A stretch of 64,000 nucleotides of DNA from Candidatus Peribacteria bacterium (GTDB taxonomy: Bacteria > Patescibacteriota > Gracilibacteria > UBA1369 > LOWO2-01-FULL-3): the NCBI GenBank assembly GCA_943357285.1, contig CALRGJ010000004.1:33375-97374 (forward strand), given 5' to 3'. Shown piece after piece: positions 1 through 8,950 of the stretch. The position numbers were made by a program, and so were the translations under genes. Within the stretch, counting starts at the first letter, position 1. The number at the start of each line of letters is the position of its first letter. The notes under the pieces were generated by a model. That model had not been told where the DNA came from, searched no databases, and saw only the letters and a program-made list of their open reading frames with translations.

Positions 1-160
1 TGTTTTGTGCTTTTGGCTTGCAATTAAGCTTTATTTTCATTAGATTAACGCTGTTATTTTTTTATATCAAGTCGGTATTTCAGCTTGTGGAATCCTCCTA
101 GCCTTAATTGGCCTGGCTATAACGCAAATTAATGACTTACTGGCGTAAACCCCAAGGATT

Positions 161-844
161 ATGCAAAAAGAAGAAATCAAAAAGATGTTTGAGAATGCAG
201 TGCATATCGGACATCGCACACAGAAATGGAATCCACGCATGAAGAAGTATATTCATGGCGAGAGAAATGGAATTCATATCATCAATCTCGAGAAAACCTA
301 CGAGATGCTAGAGAAAGCTTTGGCTTTTTTGTCTAAGTCTTTTTCTGAAAATAAGACTGTACTTTTCGTTAGTACAAAACCTCAATCTGTTAAACTTCTA
401 GAAGAATTGGCAAAGGAATGTTCTATGCCATATGTAGTTTCAAAATGGATTCCAGGTTTGTTGACTAACTTTACTACTATTAAATCAAGAACTAAATATC
501 TTGCTGATTTGAAACGTCAGGTTGAGACTGGTGAAATTTCAAAATACACAAAGAAGGAAGTTTCAAAGATGAAGAAGATTATGGATAAATTACAAATAGC
601 TTTAGGAGGTGTGCAGAACATGACTTCTAAGCCAGATGTAGTATTTGTAGTAGATGCTTTGAGAGATAAAATTGTAGTTAAGGAAGCTAGAAGAATGAAG
701 ATTCCTGTTGTAGGAATTGTTGATACTAATGCTGACCCTTCTGGTCTTACTTATCCAATCCCAGGTAATGACGATGCTATTAAGTCTTTGACTTATTTCC
801 TCGATACTATCAAAGGTGTATATAAAAAGGCTAAAAACAAGTAG
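161..844 (+). CDS. rpsB: 30S ribosomal protein S2
   Basis: Ribosomal protein S2, part of the small subunit head. The 227-residue product matches the family along its length: the N-terminal block with HIGHRTQKWNP near residue 16, the TNFTTIKSR segment, and the C-terminal signature PVVGIVDTNADP followed by IPGNDDA near residue 205. It is slightly shorter than E. coli S2 (about 240). It heads a cluster with tsf, the classic rpsB-tsf pairing, but a small membrane-protein gene is inserted between them. The 160 bases upstream hold no gene; a short inverted repeat (TAGCC/GGCTA, 99-119) could be a leader hairpin, but I see no clear promoter. Confidence 0.97.
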   Translation: MQKEEIKKMFENAVHIGHRTQKWNPRMKKYIHGERNGIHIINLEKTYEMLEKALAFLSKSFSENKTVLFVSTKPQSVKLLEELAKECSMPYVVSKWIPGLLTNFTTIKSRTKYLADLKRQVETGEISKYTKKEVSKMKKIMDKLQIALGGVQNMTSKPDVVFVVDALRDKIVVKEARRMKIPVVGIVDTNADPSGLTYPIPGNDDAIKSLTYFLDTIKGVYKKAKNK

Positions 845-846
845 TA

Positions 847-1317
847 ATGGCTGATTTATCAAATCAAAACCCTGTCGCTGATATTCAGGCGAAGATTGTC
901 GCTTTGAGTGGTGATAAAGGTTGGGCAATTAGTTGTTATATCCCAGTATTCAATATTGTTACTTGCGTTTTGTGTTCTATCAAAATGGTAAATAGCAAAT
1001 TTTGTTTATTTCATGCTCGACAAGGTTTAGCTTTGTTTGCATTCTGGTTTTTTACTACGATTGTTATATCTATAATCAGTCCCTTGGTCAGTTTGATGAC
1101 TTTGGGGTTGGTAATTGCTTTGCATATTGCTGGAATGGTGATTGCTTATGGCGGAAAAGTTACTGAGATTCCAATTATAGGAACTTTTGCGATGAAAATA
1201 CCTGAGGATTATATTTTCAAGATGTTAACTGGAAAGATTTTAGATAAAAATGTGTCAGTAACTCCTCCTGTTCCTCCTGTTCCGCCAGTTAAACCTGTCG
1301 AAACTCCAAAATCCTAA
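847..1317 (+). CDS. small DUF4870/Tic20-like membrane protein
   Basis: A 156-residue protein with three or four hydrophobic segments (roughly residues 25-47, 58-80, 83-110) and a proline-rich cytoplasmic tail with PPVPPVPPV near the C terminus. The FHARQGLALFAF segment resembles the conserved HARQ block of DUF4870/Tic20-like small membrane proteins; that assignment is by eye. It starts two bases after the rpsB stop and ends just before tsf, so it is probably co-transcribed with both translation genes. Its function is unknown. An insertion between rpsB and tsf is unusual. Confidence 0.8.
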   Translation: MADLSNQNPVADIQAKIVALSGDKGWAISCYIPVFNIVTCVLCSIKMVNSKFCLFHARQGLALFAFWFFTTIVISIISPLVSLMTLGLVIALHIAGMVIAYGGKVTEIPIIGTFAMKIPEDYIFKMLTGKILDKNVSVTPPVPPVPPVKPVETPKS

Positions 1318-1338
1318 TTATTTTTTTAAATTAATATT

Positions 1339-2112
1339 ATGACTGCTTCAATTGAATTGATCAAAAAGTTACGTGATGCTACTGGTGTTTCTATGACTGC
1401 TTGTAAATCTGCTTTAGAAGAGGCTAATGGTGATTTTGAAACTGCGATCGATGTACTTAGAAAAAAGGGTGAGGCAAAAGCTATTGATAGAGCTGCTCGT
1501 GGAACTTCACAAGGCGCAGTATTTATCGAAACAGATTCTTCAAAAGGTGCTATGGTTTTGATTGGTTGTGAAACTGATTTTGTGGCTCGTGGTGATGATT
1601 ATTTGACTCTTGGTAATACTATTGTTGAAAAATTATTTGCTGGATCTATTAAAGCTGAGGATCGTGATTTACCAGAAATTAAAGATGCTGGTTTGAGATT
1701 GGGCGAAAATATTCAATTGGCAAATATGTCTTTGGTTGAAGGAGATGTTATCGGTGATTATGTTCATTCTAATAAGAAAATTGGTGTTTTAGTTTCTATG
1801 ACTGGTGGCACTATTGAGTTAGCGCGTGATGTTGCTATGCATGTTGCTGCTACAAATCCAGCCGTTTTGTCACCTGAACAAATTTCTCCTGAATTGGTTG
1901 AACGTGAAAAATCAATTTGGTCAGAACAATTGAAATCAGAAGGTAAGCCTGCTGAAATCGTTGAAAAAATTATGCTTGGTAAAGAAAAGAAATATAGAGA
2001 AGAGAATGCTTTATTGAAACAGGCTTTTGTTAAAAATCCTGATCAGACTATCGAGCAATTATTAAAAGATGCCGGTGCAACTGTGAAGACATTTGTACGT
2101 TTTGCTGTTTAG
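1339..2112 (+). CDS. tsf: translation elongation factor Ts
   Basis: EF-Ts, the nucleotide-exchange factor for EF-Tu. The N-terminal UBA-like domain contains the signature LRDATGVSMTACKSALEE (residues 11-28), and the core contains the TDFVAR motif near residue 80. At 257 residues it is a little shorter than the E. coli protein (283) but appears complete. It follows the rpsB gene and the small membrane protein in the same orientation. The upstream bases are A/T-rich with no Shine-Dalgarno sequence. Confidence 0.96.
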   Translation: MTASIELIKKLRDATGVSMTACKSALEEANGDFETAIDVLRKKGEAKAIDRAARGTSQGAVFIETDSSKGAMVLIGCETDFVARGDDYLTLGNTIVEKLFAGSIKAEDRDLPEIKDAGLRLGENIQLANMSLVEGDVIGDYVHSNKKIGVLVSMTGGTIELARDVAMHVAATNPAVLSPEQISPELVEREKSIWSEQLKSEGKPAEIVEKIMLGKEKKYREENALLKQAFVKNPDQTIEQLLKDAGATVKTFVRFAV

Positions 2113-2121
2113 TGGCATAAT
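2113..2121 (+). promoter_or_regulatory. extended -10 promoter of ribBA
   Basis: TGGCATAAT (TGn plus CATAAT) lies immediately after the tsf stop, and its last base is 19 bases before the ribBA ATG. This matches the promoter-to-start spacing seen across the window. No FMN-riboswitch-like sequence lies between it and the start. Confidence 0.45.
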
Positions 2122-2140
2122 CTGAATCTAGCAATTTTAT

Positions 2141-3346
2141 ATGACTCACTTTGATAAAATTGAGGACGCTGTTATTGCCTTGAAAAAGGGCGAGATGGTT
2201 ATTGTCCTTGATGATGAAGAACGCGAAAATGAAGGTGATTTTGTGATGGCAGCTGAGAAAGTTACTGCAAAAGATATAAATTTTATGGCCAAAGAAGGTC
2301 GTGGTTTGATTTGTACTCCTGTTGATGCTGACATTGCTGATCGTCTTAATTTCTATCCAATGGTTCAGGATAGTAAAGAATCTAATAAATGTAATTTTAC
2401 TGTTTCGGTAGATTTGAAGATGGGTATTACTACTGGTATTTCGGCGTCTGATAGAGCTAGAACTATTCAGTCTATTGCTGATTACAGCACTACTTCTGAG
2501 GCTTTTGTACGTCCGGGTCATGTATTCCCTCTTCGTGGAAAGCAAGGTGGTGTTTTGGTTAGGGCTGGTCACACTGAGGCTTCTATTGATTTGGTGAAGA
2601 TGGCTGGTTTTGCTCCAGCTGCTGTAATTTGTGAGATTGCTCGTGAAGATGGTGAAATGATGAGACGTGATGAGCTTTTGGATTTTGCGAAAAAAAATGA
2701 AATGAAAATTATTACAATTAAGGATTTAATTGAGTACAGACGTCGTTTTGAGAAATTGGTAAAAATAGTTGCTGAAACGGTACTGCCTACGGAGTTTGGA
2801 GATTTTAATGTAAAGATTTTTAAGACTACTGTTGATGACTCTGAGCATGTAGTTCTGTCTAAAGGGGTTTTGGATGATGGTGGAAATATATTAGTAAGAG
2901 TTCAAAGTGAATGTCTTACTGGTGAAGTTTTTAGATCATTGAAGTGTGATTGTAGGAATCAATTAGATGTTTCGTTAGAAAAAATTGCGAAAGAAGGAAA
3001 AGGTGCAGTTTTATATATGAGGCAAGAAGGAAGAGGTATTGGTTTGGTGAATAAAATTAAGGCTTATAAGTTGCAAAATGAAGGTTATGATACTGTTGAA
3101 GCAAATACTAAGCTTGGTTTTGCTCCTGATTTGAGAAATTACGGAATTGGTGCTCAAATATTAGCTGAGCTGGGCATAAAAAATATTCGTCTATTAACTA
3201 ATAATCCTACTAAAATTGTTGGGTTGGAGGGTTATGGATTGAATGTTGTAGAAAGAGTTCAAATTGAAATTACTCCAAATGAAACTAATCGTGAGTATTT
3301 AAGTACCAAGAAGTCTAAAATGGGGCATCTATTAGACATGGTCTAA
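2141..3346 (+). CDS. ribBA: bifunctional DHBP synthase / GTP cyclohydrolase II
   Basis: Fusion of RibB (residues about 1-200; ribulose-5-phosphate to dihydroxybutanone phosphate) and RibA (about 205-401; opens GTP), the two entry reactions of riboflavin synthesis. RibB shows [11 protein letters not shown] and the [11 protein letters not shown] block. RibA shows the zinc site as [14 protein letters not shown] and the GTP-binding [10 protein letters not shown] motif. Both halves look intact. ribD follows in the same direction, but ribE and ribH are not in this window. The leader is too short to hold an FMN riboswitch. Confidence 0.96.
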   Translation: MTHFDKIEDAVIALKKGEMVIVLDDEERENEGDFVMAAEKVTAKDINFMAKEGRGLICTPVDADIADRLNFYPMVQDSKESNKCNFTVSVDLKMGITTGISASDRARTIQSIADYSTTSEAFVRPGHVFPLRGKQGGVLVRAGHTEASIDLVKMAGFAPAAVICEIAREDGEMMRRDELLDFAKKNEMKIITIKDLIEYRRRFEKLVKIVAETVLPTEFGDFNVKIFKTTVDDSEHVVLSKGVLDDGGNILVRVQSECLTGEVFRSLKCDCRNQLDVSLEKIAKEGKGAVLYMRQEGRGIGLVNKIKAYKLQNEGYDTVEANTKLGFAPDLRNYGIGAQILAELGIKNIRLLTNNPTKIVGLEGYGLNVVERVQIEITPNETNREYLSTKKSKMGHLLDMV

Positions 3347-3351
3347 GTTTA

Positions 3352-3380
3352 TTGACGATGTATCTGCTTTGTGTTAATTT
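3352..3380 (+). promoter_or_regulatory. promoter upstream of ribD
   Basis: TTGACG (3352-3357), a 17-bp spacer and TAATTT (3375-3380), ending 28 bases before the ribD start. It suggests ribD can be transcribed independently of ribBA. Confidence 0.4.
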
Positions 3381-3408
3381 ATCCATCTGTTGAGTATTAA
3401 AAAATGCT

Positions 3409-4551
3409 ATGGATGAAATTTTTATGAAGCGAGCCATTGAGCTTGCTAGGAAAGGAGAGGGTTTCACTTCACCAAATCCCTGTGTTGGTGCAGTGATTGT
3501 TAAAGGTGGTCAAATTGTGGCTGAAGGTTGGCATCAGAAGGCGGGAGCAGATCATGCGGAGATTGTGGCAATTAAACAGATGATGATGAAGTCTGGAATT
3601 ATGACTGTGGATATTGAGCCTATGTTATTTCACAATGCTACTTTGTACGTGACGCTCGAGCCGTGTGCTCATATTGGAAAGACACCTCCATGTGTTAAGG
3701 CTGTGTCAGCTGCTGGTTTTAGCAAAGTAGTGATAGGAATGAGGGATCCGTTTAAGAAAGTTAATGGAAAGGGAATTTCTTACTTAAAGAAGCATGGAAT
3801 TAAGGTTTCTGTTATAAAGCCTACTTCTAAGTTAGCTGAAGATGTGCGAGCTGTTAATCAGCCTTTTATTAAAACTGTGACTTTGGGACTTCCCTATTTG
3901 ACTCTTAAAGCTGGTTTAAGTTTGGATGGAAAAATTGCTACTTCTTCAAGAAATTCCAAGTGGATTACGAATGAAAAATCTAGAATTGATTCTAAAATTG
4001 AACGTAGTAAGTGTGATGCGGTTATTATTGGTGCGCGTACTGTGTGTGCTGATAATCCGGAATTGGCTGCTATTGGTGACTACAAATCTAAAAATCTGTT
4101 GAGGGTAGTAGTTGGAGATAAGTTTGATTTTGATAAAAATATGAAGGTTTTCCGAGATCAAAATGTTTTGATTGCTTGTTCTGATGCTATGCCTTCTAGG
4201 TTGAAAAAGAAATTTATTGATGCTTCTGTGTCTGTAAAATCTTTTGGAAAGAAAAAAGTAGTTTTGAAGAAGCTATTAAAATATTTATCATTGAATGGTG
4301 TACAAAGTGTGTTTGTTGAAGGAGGTAGCGGGCTGAATGGTTCTTTGTTTGATGAAAATTTAGCTGACTCTAAGCTTGTTGATAGGGTTCTGTTTTATTA
4401 CGCTCCAAAGTTAGTAGGTGGTGAGAAATCATTGTCTGTAATAGGAGGTACTGGGATAGATAAAATCTCTGACTCTATTGATATTGTGAAGTCAAAGTTT
4501 GAGCTAATTGATCAAGATTTGAAGTATGATGGGGTGATCAATTTTTACTAG
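3409..4551 (+). CDS. ribD: bifunctional pyrimidine deaminase / reductase RibD
   Basis: RibD carries out the second and third steps from GTP to riboflavin: deamination, then NADPH-dependent reduction of the ribosyl chain. The N-terminal deaminase domain (about 1-145) has the zinc ligands in HAEIVA and LEPCAHIGKTPPC. The C-terminal reductase domain (about 160-375) has GLSLDGKIAT and the VEGGSGLNGS loop. The length of 380 residues is normal. Its 3' end overlaps the convergent murJ gene by 14 bases. Confidence 0.95.
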   Translation: MDEIFMKRAIELARKGEGFTSPNPCVGAVIVKGGQIVAEGWHQKAGADHAEIVAIKQMMMKSGIMTVDIEPMLFHNATLYVTLEPCAHIGKTPPCVKAVSAAGFSKVVIGMRDPFKKVNGKGISYLKKHGIKVSVIKPTSKLAEDVRAVNQPFIKTVTLGLPYLTLKAGLSLDGKIATSSRNSKWITNEKSRIDSKIERSKCDAVIIGARTVCADNPELAAIGDYKSKNLLRVVVGDKFDFDKNMKVFRDQNVLIACSDAMPSRLKKKFIDASVSVKSFGKKKVVLKKLLKYLSLNGVQSVFVEGGSGLNGSLFDENLADSKLVDRVLFYYAPKLVGGEKSLSVIGGTGIDKISDSIDIVKSKFELIDQDLKYDGVINFY

Positions 4552-6112
4552 CTTCAATATTTTCTATTGGTTTTTTGGTCAGCTTTGCCATTATGAATTT
4601 GATGCTATGAATTTCTTCGCATTTCAATAAGTAAGAGGCTGCAAAGAAGATAGATGCTCCAATTGTTATTATTGTAACATCTGCTATTTTTGATGGGAGA
4701 ATGTTTTTTAGTGGCTCTGCGGCCATAATTGCGATTGCCATTATTCCGGAAGAAATAGTTATTTTAAGTAGGCTGCTGAAAAATTTTTTCTTTTGGAATC
4801 CAGCGAGATGTTTTTTTAATAAAATTGTGTTAGCTATTACGTAGAATAGGTATCCCAGTGTGAAACCAATGGAGAACCATTCTATGCCGTACTTTGGTGC
4901 AAGATAGATAGTACAGAATGCTGTAATTATTGTTGTGCCCAGGTATATAAACATTGGGGTTTTTGTATCTTTGACAGCGTAAAAAGCTCTTGAGAGGATG
5001 TGTGAAAGGCTTTCTAGTGGGATGGAAACGGCGAAGTAAAATAGTATAAGTGAGGTAAGGTCTATGGATTTTTGGTTGAATTCTCCCCCACTTAAAATTA
5101 GATCTATACTTGTTTTTGATAGAAGCATTATTCCCACCATAGATGGAATAGTGAAAAATAATATTCTTTGAATTGTTTTCTGAATTTGATCCGTAAAATC
5201 AGTTTTGTCTCCTTTGCTTATTGCGCTTGTAAGATATGGAAATATTGCCGTGGAGAAAGCCATGCCGAATAGTGTAACGGCTACGCTTTGAATGTTTCTG
5301 GCGAAGTTGAAAGCGGCCACTCCGCCTACTGCTAATCCTATTCCAACTGATGTGAAAAGAAACATATTGAATTGGGTGGCAATAATTCCTATAGCTCTTG
5401 GAATCATTAATTTAATAATTTTAATGAAACCAGGATGCTTTAAATCCATTTCAAATTTATATTTATATTCAGTGGCTCTTATGTCTATTAGTCTGATGGC
5501 GCAGTGAAGTATTCCTCCTCCAATTACTCCCACTACGGCTGAGTAAATTCCTATTTTTTCCTGGAGAAATATTACTCCCAGGATTATTCCAAGATTGTAT
5601 AATAAAGGGGAAATAGAATATGCAAAGAAATGTTTGTAGCACATCAGAATATTTCCGATGCTGTTGCTGATGGTGAATATCAATGCTGAACTGAGCATTA
5701 ACCTGGTCATGCTTACTATTTGGAGTTGCATCTCTTGAGTGGCTTGAGGAAAAGTGAAGCCAATTATTTGGTGCATGAAAATTAGAGCGACAATTGAGAG
5801 TAAGCCAATGACTAGCATTGCTGAGTTTAGTAGCGTATTTGCGATCTTTCTTGCTTCTTCTTTGTCTTTACCTAGATATTCGGTAAAAACTGGAACAAAG
5901 GCGGCTGCAAGAGCTCCTGCTATGAAAAGATTGAAAAGTGTATCTGGTATTAAAAATGAAGCATTGTATATATCAGTTTCACTACTTGTACCGAAATGAG
6001 TAGCAATGATACGGTCTCTAAGTAAACCAAGAATATTGCTGAAAAAGATGGTTATAGTTACCAGTAAGGTAGCCCCTCCAATTTTCACCGGTTTAAATAG
6101 TTTTGCGAACAT
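4538..6112 (-). CDS. murJ: lipid II flippase MurJ
   Basis: Polytopic membrane protein of the MviN/MurJ family (524 residues, about 14 hydrophobic helices) that flips the peptidoglycan precursor lipid II across the membrane. Family marks include the N-terminal LGLLRDRIIATHFG segment and the ALAAAFVPVFTEYLG segment near residue 65. Its presence, with murC further on, indicates a peptidoglycan wall. It is convergent with ribD and divergent from the HEAT-repeat transporter gene. Confidence 0.95.
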   Translation of the reverse strand: MFAKLFKPVKIGGATLLVTITIFFSNILGLLRDRIIATHFGTSSETDIYNASFLIPDTLFNLFIAGALAAAFVPVFTEYLGKDKEEARKIANTLLNSAMLVIGLLSIVALIFMHQIIGFTFPQATQEMQLQIVSMTRLMLSSALIFTISNSIGNILMCYKHFFAYSISPLLYNLGIILGVIFLQEKIGIYSAVVGVIGGGILHCAIRLIDIRATEYKYKFEMDLKHPGFIKIIKLMIPRAIGIIATQFNMFLFTSVGIGLAVGGVAAFNFARNIQSVAVTLFGMAFSTAIFPYLTSAISKGDKTDFTDQIQKTIQRILFFTIPSMVGIMLLSKTSIDLILSGGEFNQKSIDLTSLILFYFAVSIPLESLSHILSRAFYAVKDTKTPMFIYLGTTIITAFCTIYLAPKYGIEWFSIGFTLGYLFYVIANTILLKKHLAGFQKKKFFSSLLKITISSGIMAIAIMAAEPLKNILPSKIADVTIITIGASIFFAASYLLKCEEIHSIKFIMAKLTKKPIENIEASKN

Positions 6113-6156
6113 GTGATTATTCTATATTAGTTTTCACATTTGTTCGAGTCATATGC

Positions 6157-6185
6157 TTGTTCCTGATCTTATTTTGTGGTATAAT
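6157..6185 (+). promoter_or_regulatory. extended -10 promoter of the HEAT-repeat transporter operon
   Basis: TTGTTC (6157-6162), a 17-bp spacer and TATAAT (6180-6185) preceded by TGG. The start codon is 23 bases downstream, giving a leader of about 16 nt without a Shine-Dalgarno sequence. Confidence 0.65.
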
Positions 6186-6208
6186 ATTGTGTTAAATATA
6201 TTTACTCT

Positions 6209-8584
6209 ATGTTTCAGTCTTTAAGAGAAATTTCGTTATTAAATCGTTTCTTTAATATAAGGGGCAATGAGTGGTCGCGAGTAATTTTTGCTTTAGTTAT
6301 TAAATTTCTTTATAGAACTTCATTTGTTGTCGGGTGGACTGTTTTGGTGGCGATGTTTGTTAGTAGATATGGAATTTTGGCTTTGCCTTATCTTTTTGTT
6401 ATAAATGCTATTTTTTCAATTATTGGAAGTGTGGTTTATTCTCTTTGTTTTGAGAGAATATCAAGATTGACTGTAATGATTTCTACGATTGTCTTGTCGG
6501 GATTGTTTCTCTTTACGGCTGCTGTAATTGTTAATACTCATCAGATTTTATTTTTTGCCTTATTGATTCTTTCTATCTCAATTTTATTGAATCAGTTGAG
6601 GATTATAATGATTGCTTATGTGGAGGAATTGTTTGATCCTCTCACTTCTGAGAGAACTTTCCCAGTTATAGAAGTTTCTGAAACTTTGGGTGGTATAGTT
6701 GCCGGTATAATGGTGACGTTTTTATCTAGTTATTTTTCTCTTTCTAGCTTTGTTTATCTAATGGTTAGCGTGTTATTGCTACTTATCCCGTTACTTTTAT
6801 TCTTTGATTTTGAGGAGGAGAAAGTGGAGTTGGTTCGTAGTAAAAATTATGAAAAAGGTCCGGATGGAATATTTACTCAGTTGAAGCAGGCTTTTAGCGA
6901 TAAGGCTCACGCCTCATTTGTTTATGGTTTGATTTTTATCGTTCTTTTTCAATGGATTATTTTTAACCTTATTGAATTTCAGTATACAAAAGTTGTTTAT
7001 CAGAATGTTTCTAATGTGATTTTTGAGGCGGGCAGTGGATTTGAGCATGCATTTATTCACGATTTGGGTCTCTTATTTATTTTATTCAGTACTTCGGCAT
7101 TGATTGTTGAAATACTATTGGGCAGTCGTCTAATAACTAGTTTAGGTGTTGTGGGGGCTATGTTGCTACATCCTATTGTTACTCTATTTAGCTTGATGGG
7201 TTTATTTTTAAGATTTGATTTTTTGACTGCGGTTTTGGCAAAAAATAATTTTACTCTTACTTCTGTAATCCATACAAATACCTATCATATTTCTTACTAT
7301 GCAGTTAAAGAGAGAGTTAGGGAGCATTTGAGGGAATTTCTTGAGGGTGTTGTGAGACCTTTAGGTGCTTTGATTGGTACTCTTGCCGTAATTATTCTTG
7401 ATAAAATTTTTGTAGGAAATCCTTTGAATTTGGCTTTGAATATTTCAATGGTGATTTGTACTTTAGTGTTTTTCTTTATCACTTATCGCCAACAGGCGAG
7501 ATATACAAAAGTTGTTACAGAGGAGCTTCTCAATTCAAAAGAAAAGCATATTAGATTTAATGCTATTAATCTTTTGGCTCAAAGAGGTCATAAAATGGCT
7601 CTAGTCACTTTGCAGGAAATTTTGGCTAAAGCTGATGAACCTGATTCTGTTAAGGTAAAGATTCTAGCTGTTTTGTCTGAGTTGCAATCCTCTGAAGCTG
7701 TTTTGGATGTTGTTAAATGTTTGAACTCTCAGAAAGCTGAAATACGTGAGGCTGCTCTCGATACTTTGATCTCATTTAAATTTTTGCATTCATATTCCAA
7801 GGAGTATTTGTTTGTAAAATATCAGTTGGTTGCTTCTCTAAAAGAACTTTATAAGGAAGAAAAAGATAAGGAAATTTTAGCTAAAATTATTTATTTAATG
7901 TCTCTTTTAAGCAATGTTTCTACAGTTGAATTTTTGTTTAAAGTTATTAATTCTAAAAATTCCGATCATAAATCCGATGCAATTTTTGCTTTAGGTAAAT
8001 GTGATGATGAGAAAATTGCCAAAATTTTAGAGGAATATCTTTATTCTAAGAATCTTAGTTATCAGATCAATGCTGCTATGGCTCTGATTAATTTTAAAGG
8101 CTATAGGGATGAGGCTTTGCATGTAATAAATTCTTTCATTTATTCTGAAAAGAAAGATAGGGTTCTCTTTGGTTTATTGGCTATTGGTGAACTTAACATG
8201 AGGAGTAAAAAGGCTGTTTGTCTGAAATATCTTGATTCGGACGATGTTGACATGAAAATGTATAGCGCTATAGCTCTAGCTAAAATGGGTTTTTATCACT
8301 CTGTATCTTCAATATTAGATTTACTGTTTACTGGTGATGAATACCTGGTAAAAAAACTTAAAAGTTCAATTAAAAATGTTGACGTGCGAATTTATAAAAA
8401 TATTGATAAGATTGTGAAGCATGTTGTTTCACAAAAAATTGAAGATTTGAAACTTAAAAATAATCATGTTGATCTTGAGTCTTTTTCCAATGAGTCATTG
8501 TCTCATTTAAAGAAATTGTATACTCTAATTGATGAATATGAAGAGATTGATACAATTAATTCTTTAATAAAAAATAACTTATAA
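6209..8584 (+). CDS. TLC (ATP/ADP carrier)-like membrane protein with C-terminal HEAT repeats
   Basis: A 791-residue protein. Residues about 20-425 form some 10-12 hydrophobic helices; residues about 430-770 are soluble alpha-helical repeats that read as HEAT/ARM units (for example HIRFNAINLLAQRGH and QINAAMALINFKGY). The order of the N-terminal half, including the GILALPYLFVINAIFS stretch, resembles the TLC/NTT nucleotide-transporter superfamily, some members of which carry HEAT repeats. This is a by-eye resemblance and an MFS carrier is an alternative. It is encoded with a STAS protein and a PP2C phosphatase (3 bases and then an overlap apart), so the repeats may connect transport with that signalling pair. 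Confidence 0.6.
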   Translation: MFQSLREISLLNRFFNIRGNEWSRVIFALVIKFLYRTSFVVGWTVLVAMFVSRYGILALPYLFVINAIFSIIGSVVYSLCFERISRLTVMISTIVLSGLFLFTAAVIVNTHQILFFALLILSISILLNQLRIIMIAYVEELFDPLTSERTFPVIEVSETLGGIVAGIMVTFLSSYFSLSSFVYLMVSVLLLLIPLLLFFDFEEEKVELVRSKNYEKGPDGIFTQLKQAFSDKAHASFVYGLIFIVLFQWIIFNLIEFQYTKVVYQNVSNVIFEAGSGFEHAFIHDLGLLFILFSTSALIVEILLGSRLITSLGVVGAMLLHPIVTLFSLMGLFLRFDFLTAVLAKNNFTLTSVIHTNTYHISYYAVKERVREHLREFLEGVVRPLGALIGTLAVIILDKIFVGNPLNLALNISMVICTLVFFFITYRQQARYTKVVTEELLNSKEKHIRFNAINLLAQRGHKMALVTLQEILAKADEPDSVKVKILAVLSELQSSEAVLDVVKCLNSQKAEIREAALDTLISFKFLHSYSKEYLFVKYQLVASLKELYKEEKDKEILAKIIYLMSLLSNVSTVEFLFKVINSKNSDHKSDAIFALGKCDDEKIAKILEEYLYSKNLSYQINAAMALINFKGYRDEALHVINSFIYSEKKDRVLFGLLAIGELNMRSKKAVCLKYLDSDDVDMKMYSAIALAKMGFYHSVSSILDLLFTGDEYLVKKLKSSIKNVDVRIYKNIDKIVKHVVSQKIEDLKLKNNHVDLESFSNESLSHLKKLYTLIDEYEEIDTINSLIKNNL

Positions 8585-8587
8585 AAT

Positions 8588-8950
8588 ATGAATGTTAATT
8601 TAAAACTTAATTTTTTGGAGGCAGATAAGGTAAACGGTGTTCAAGTCGTGGTTTTTGATGGTGAATTTGATAAGGCAGGATTTGCTGAAGTAAAGGATGA
8701 ATTAACTAATTTTGTTAAAGCTTTTGATTTGAAGTCTTTGGTTTTTGATTTTGGAAAACTTAAATATATTAACAGCGAGGGTATAGGCTTTTTGATGGAG
8801 GTTCATACTCACTTGATTCAACGTGATAGAAAGTTGATTGTTGTGGCTTTGAATGCGAATGTTAAAGATATTTTTACTGCAATTGGGATTGCGGATATTG
8901 TTCCTATTTTCGATTCCTTAAATGATTATTTAAAATCTGCAACTAAATGA
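8588..8950 (+). CDS. STAS-domain anti-sigma-factor antagonist
   Basis: A single-domain 120-residue STAS protein of the SpoIIAA/RsbV type. The phosphorylatable serine is in INSEGIGFLM (Ser63), equivalent to the DSSGIG motif of SpoIIAA. In known partner-switching systems an anti-sigma kinase phosphorylates this serine and a PP2C phosphatase removes the phosphate. The phosphatase is the next gene, overlapping by an ATGA. No kinase partner is encoded in the window. Confidence 0.9.
   Translation: MNVNLKLNFLEADKVNGVQVVVFDGEFDKAGFAEVKDELTNFVKAFDLKSLVFDFGKLKYINSEGIGFLMEVHTHLIQRDRKLIVVALNANVKDIFTAIGIADIVPIFDSLNDYLKSATK

Noticed and set aside
2113..2140. FMN riboswitch before ribBA
   Set aside because: Only 28 bases separate tsf and ribBA, far too short, and no RFN-type conserved sequence is present there or before ribD.
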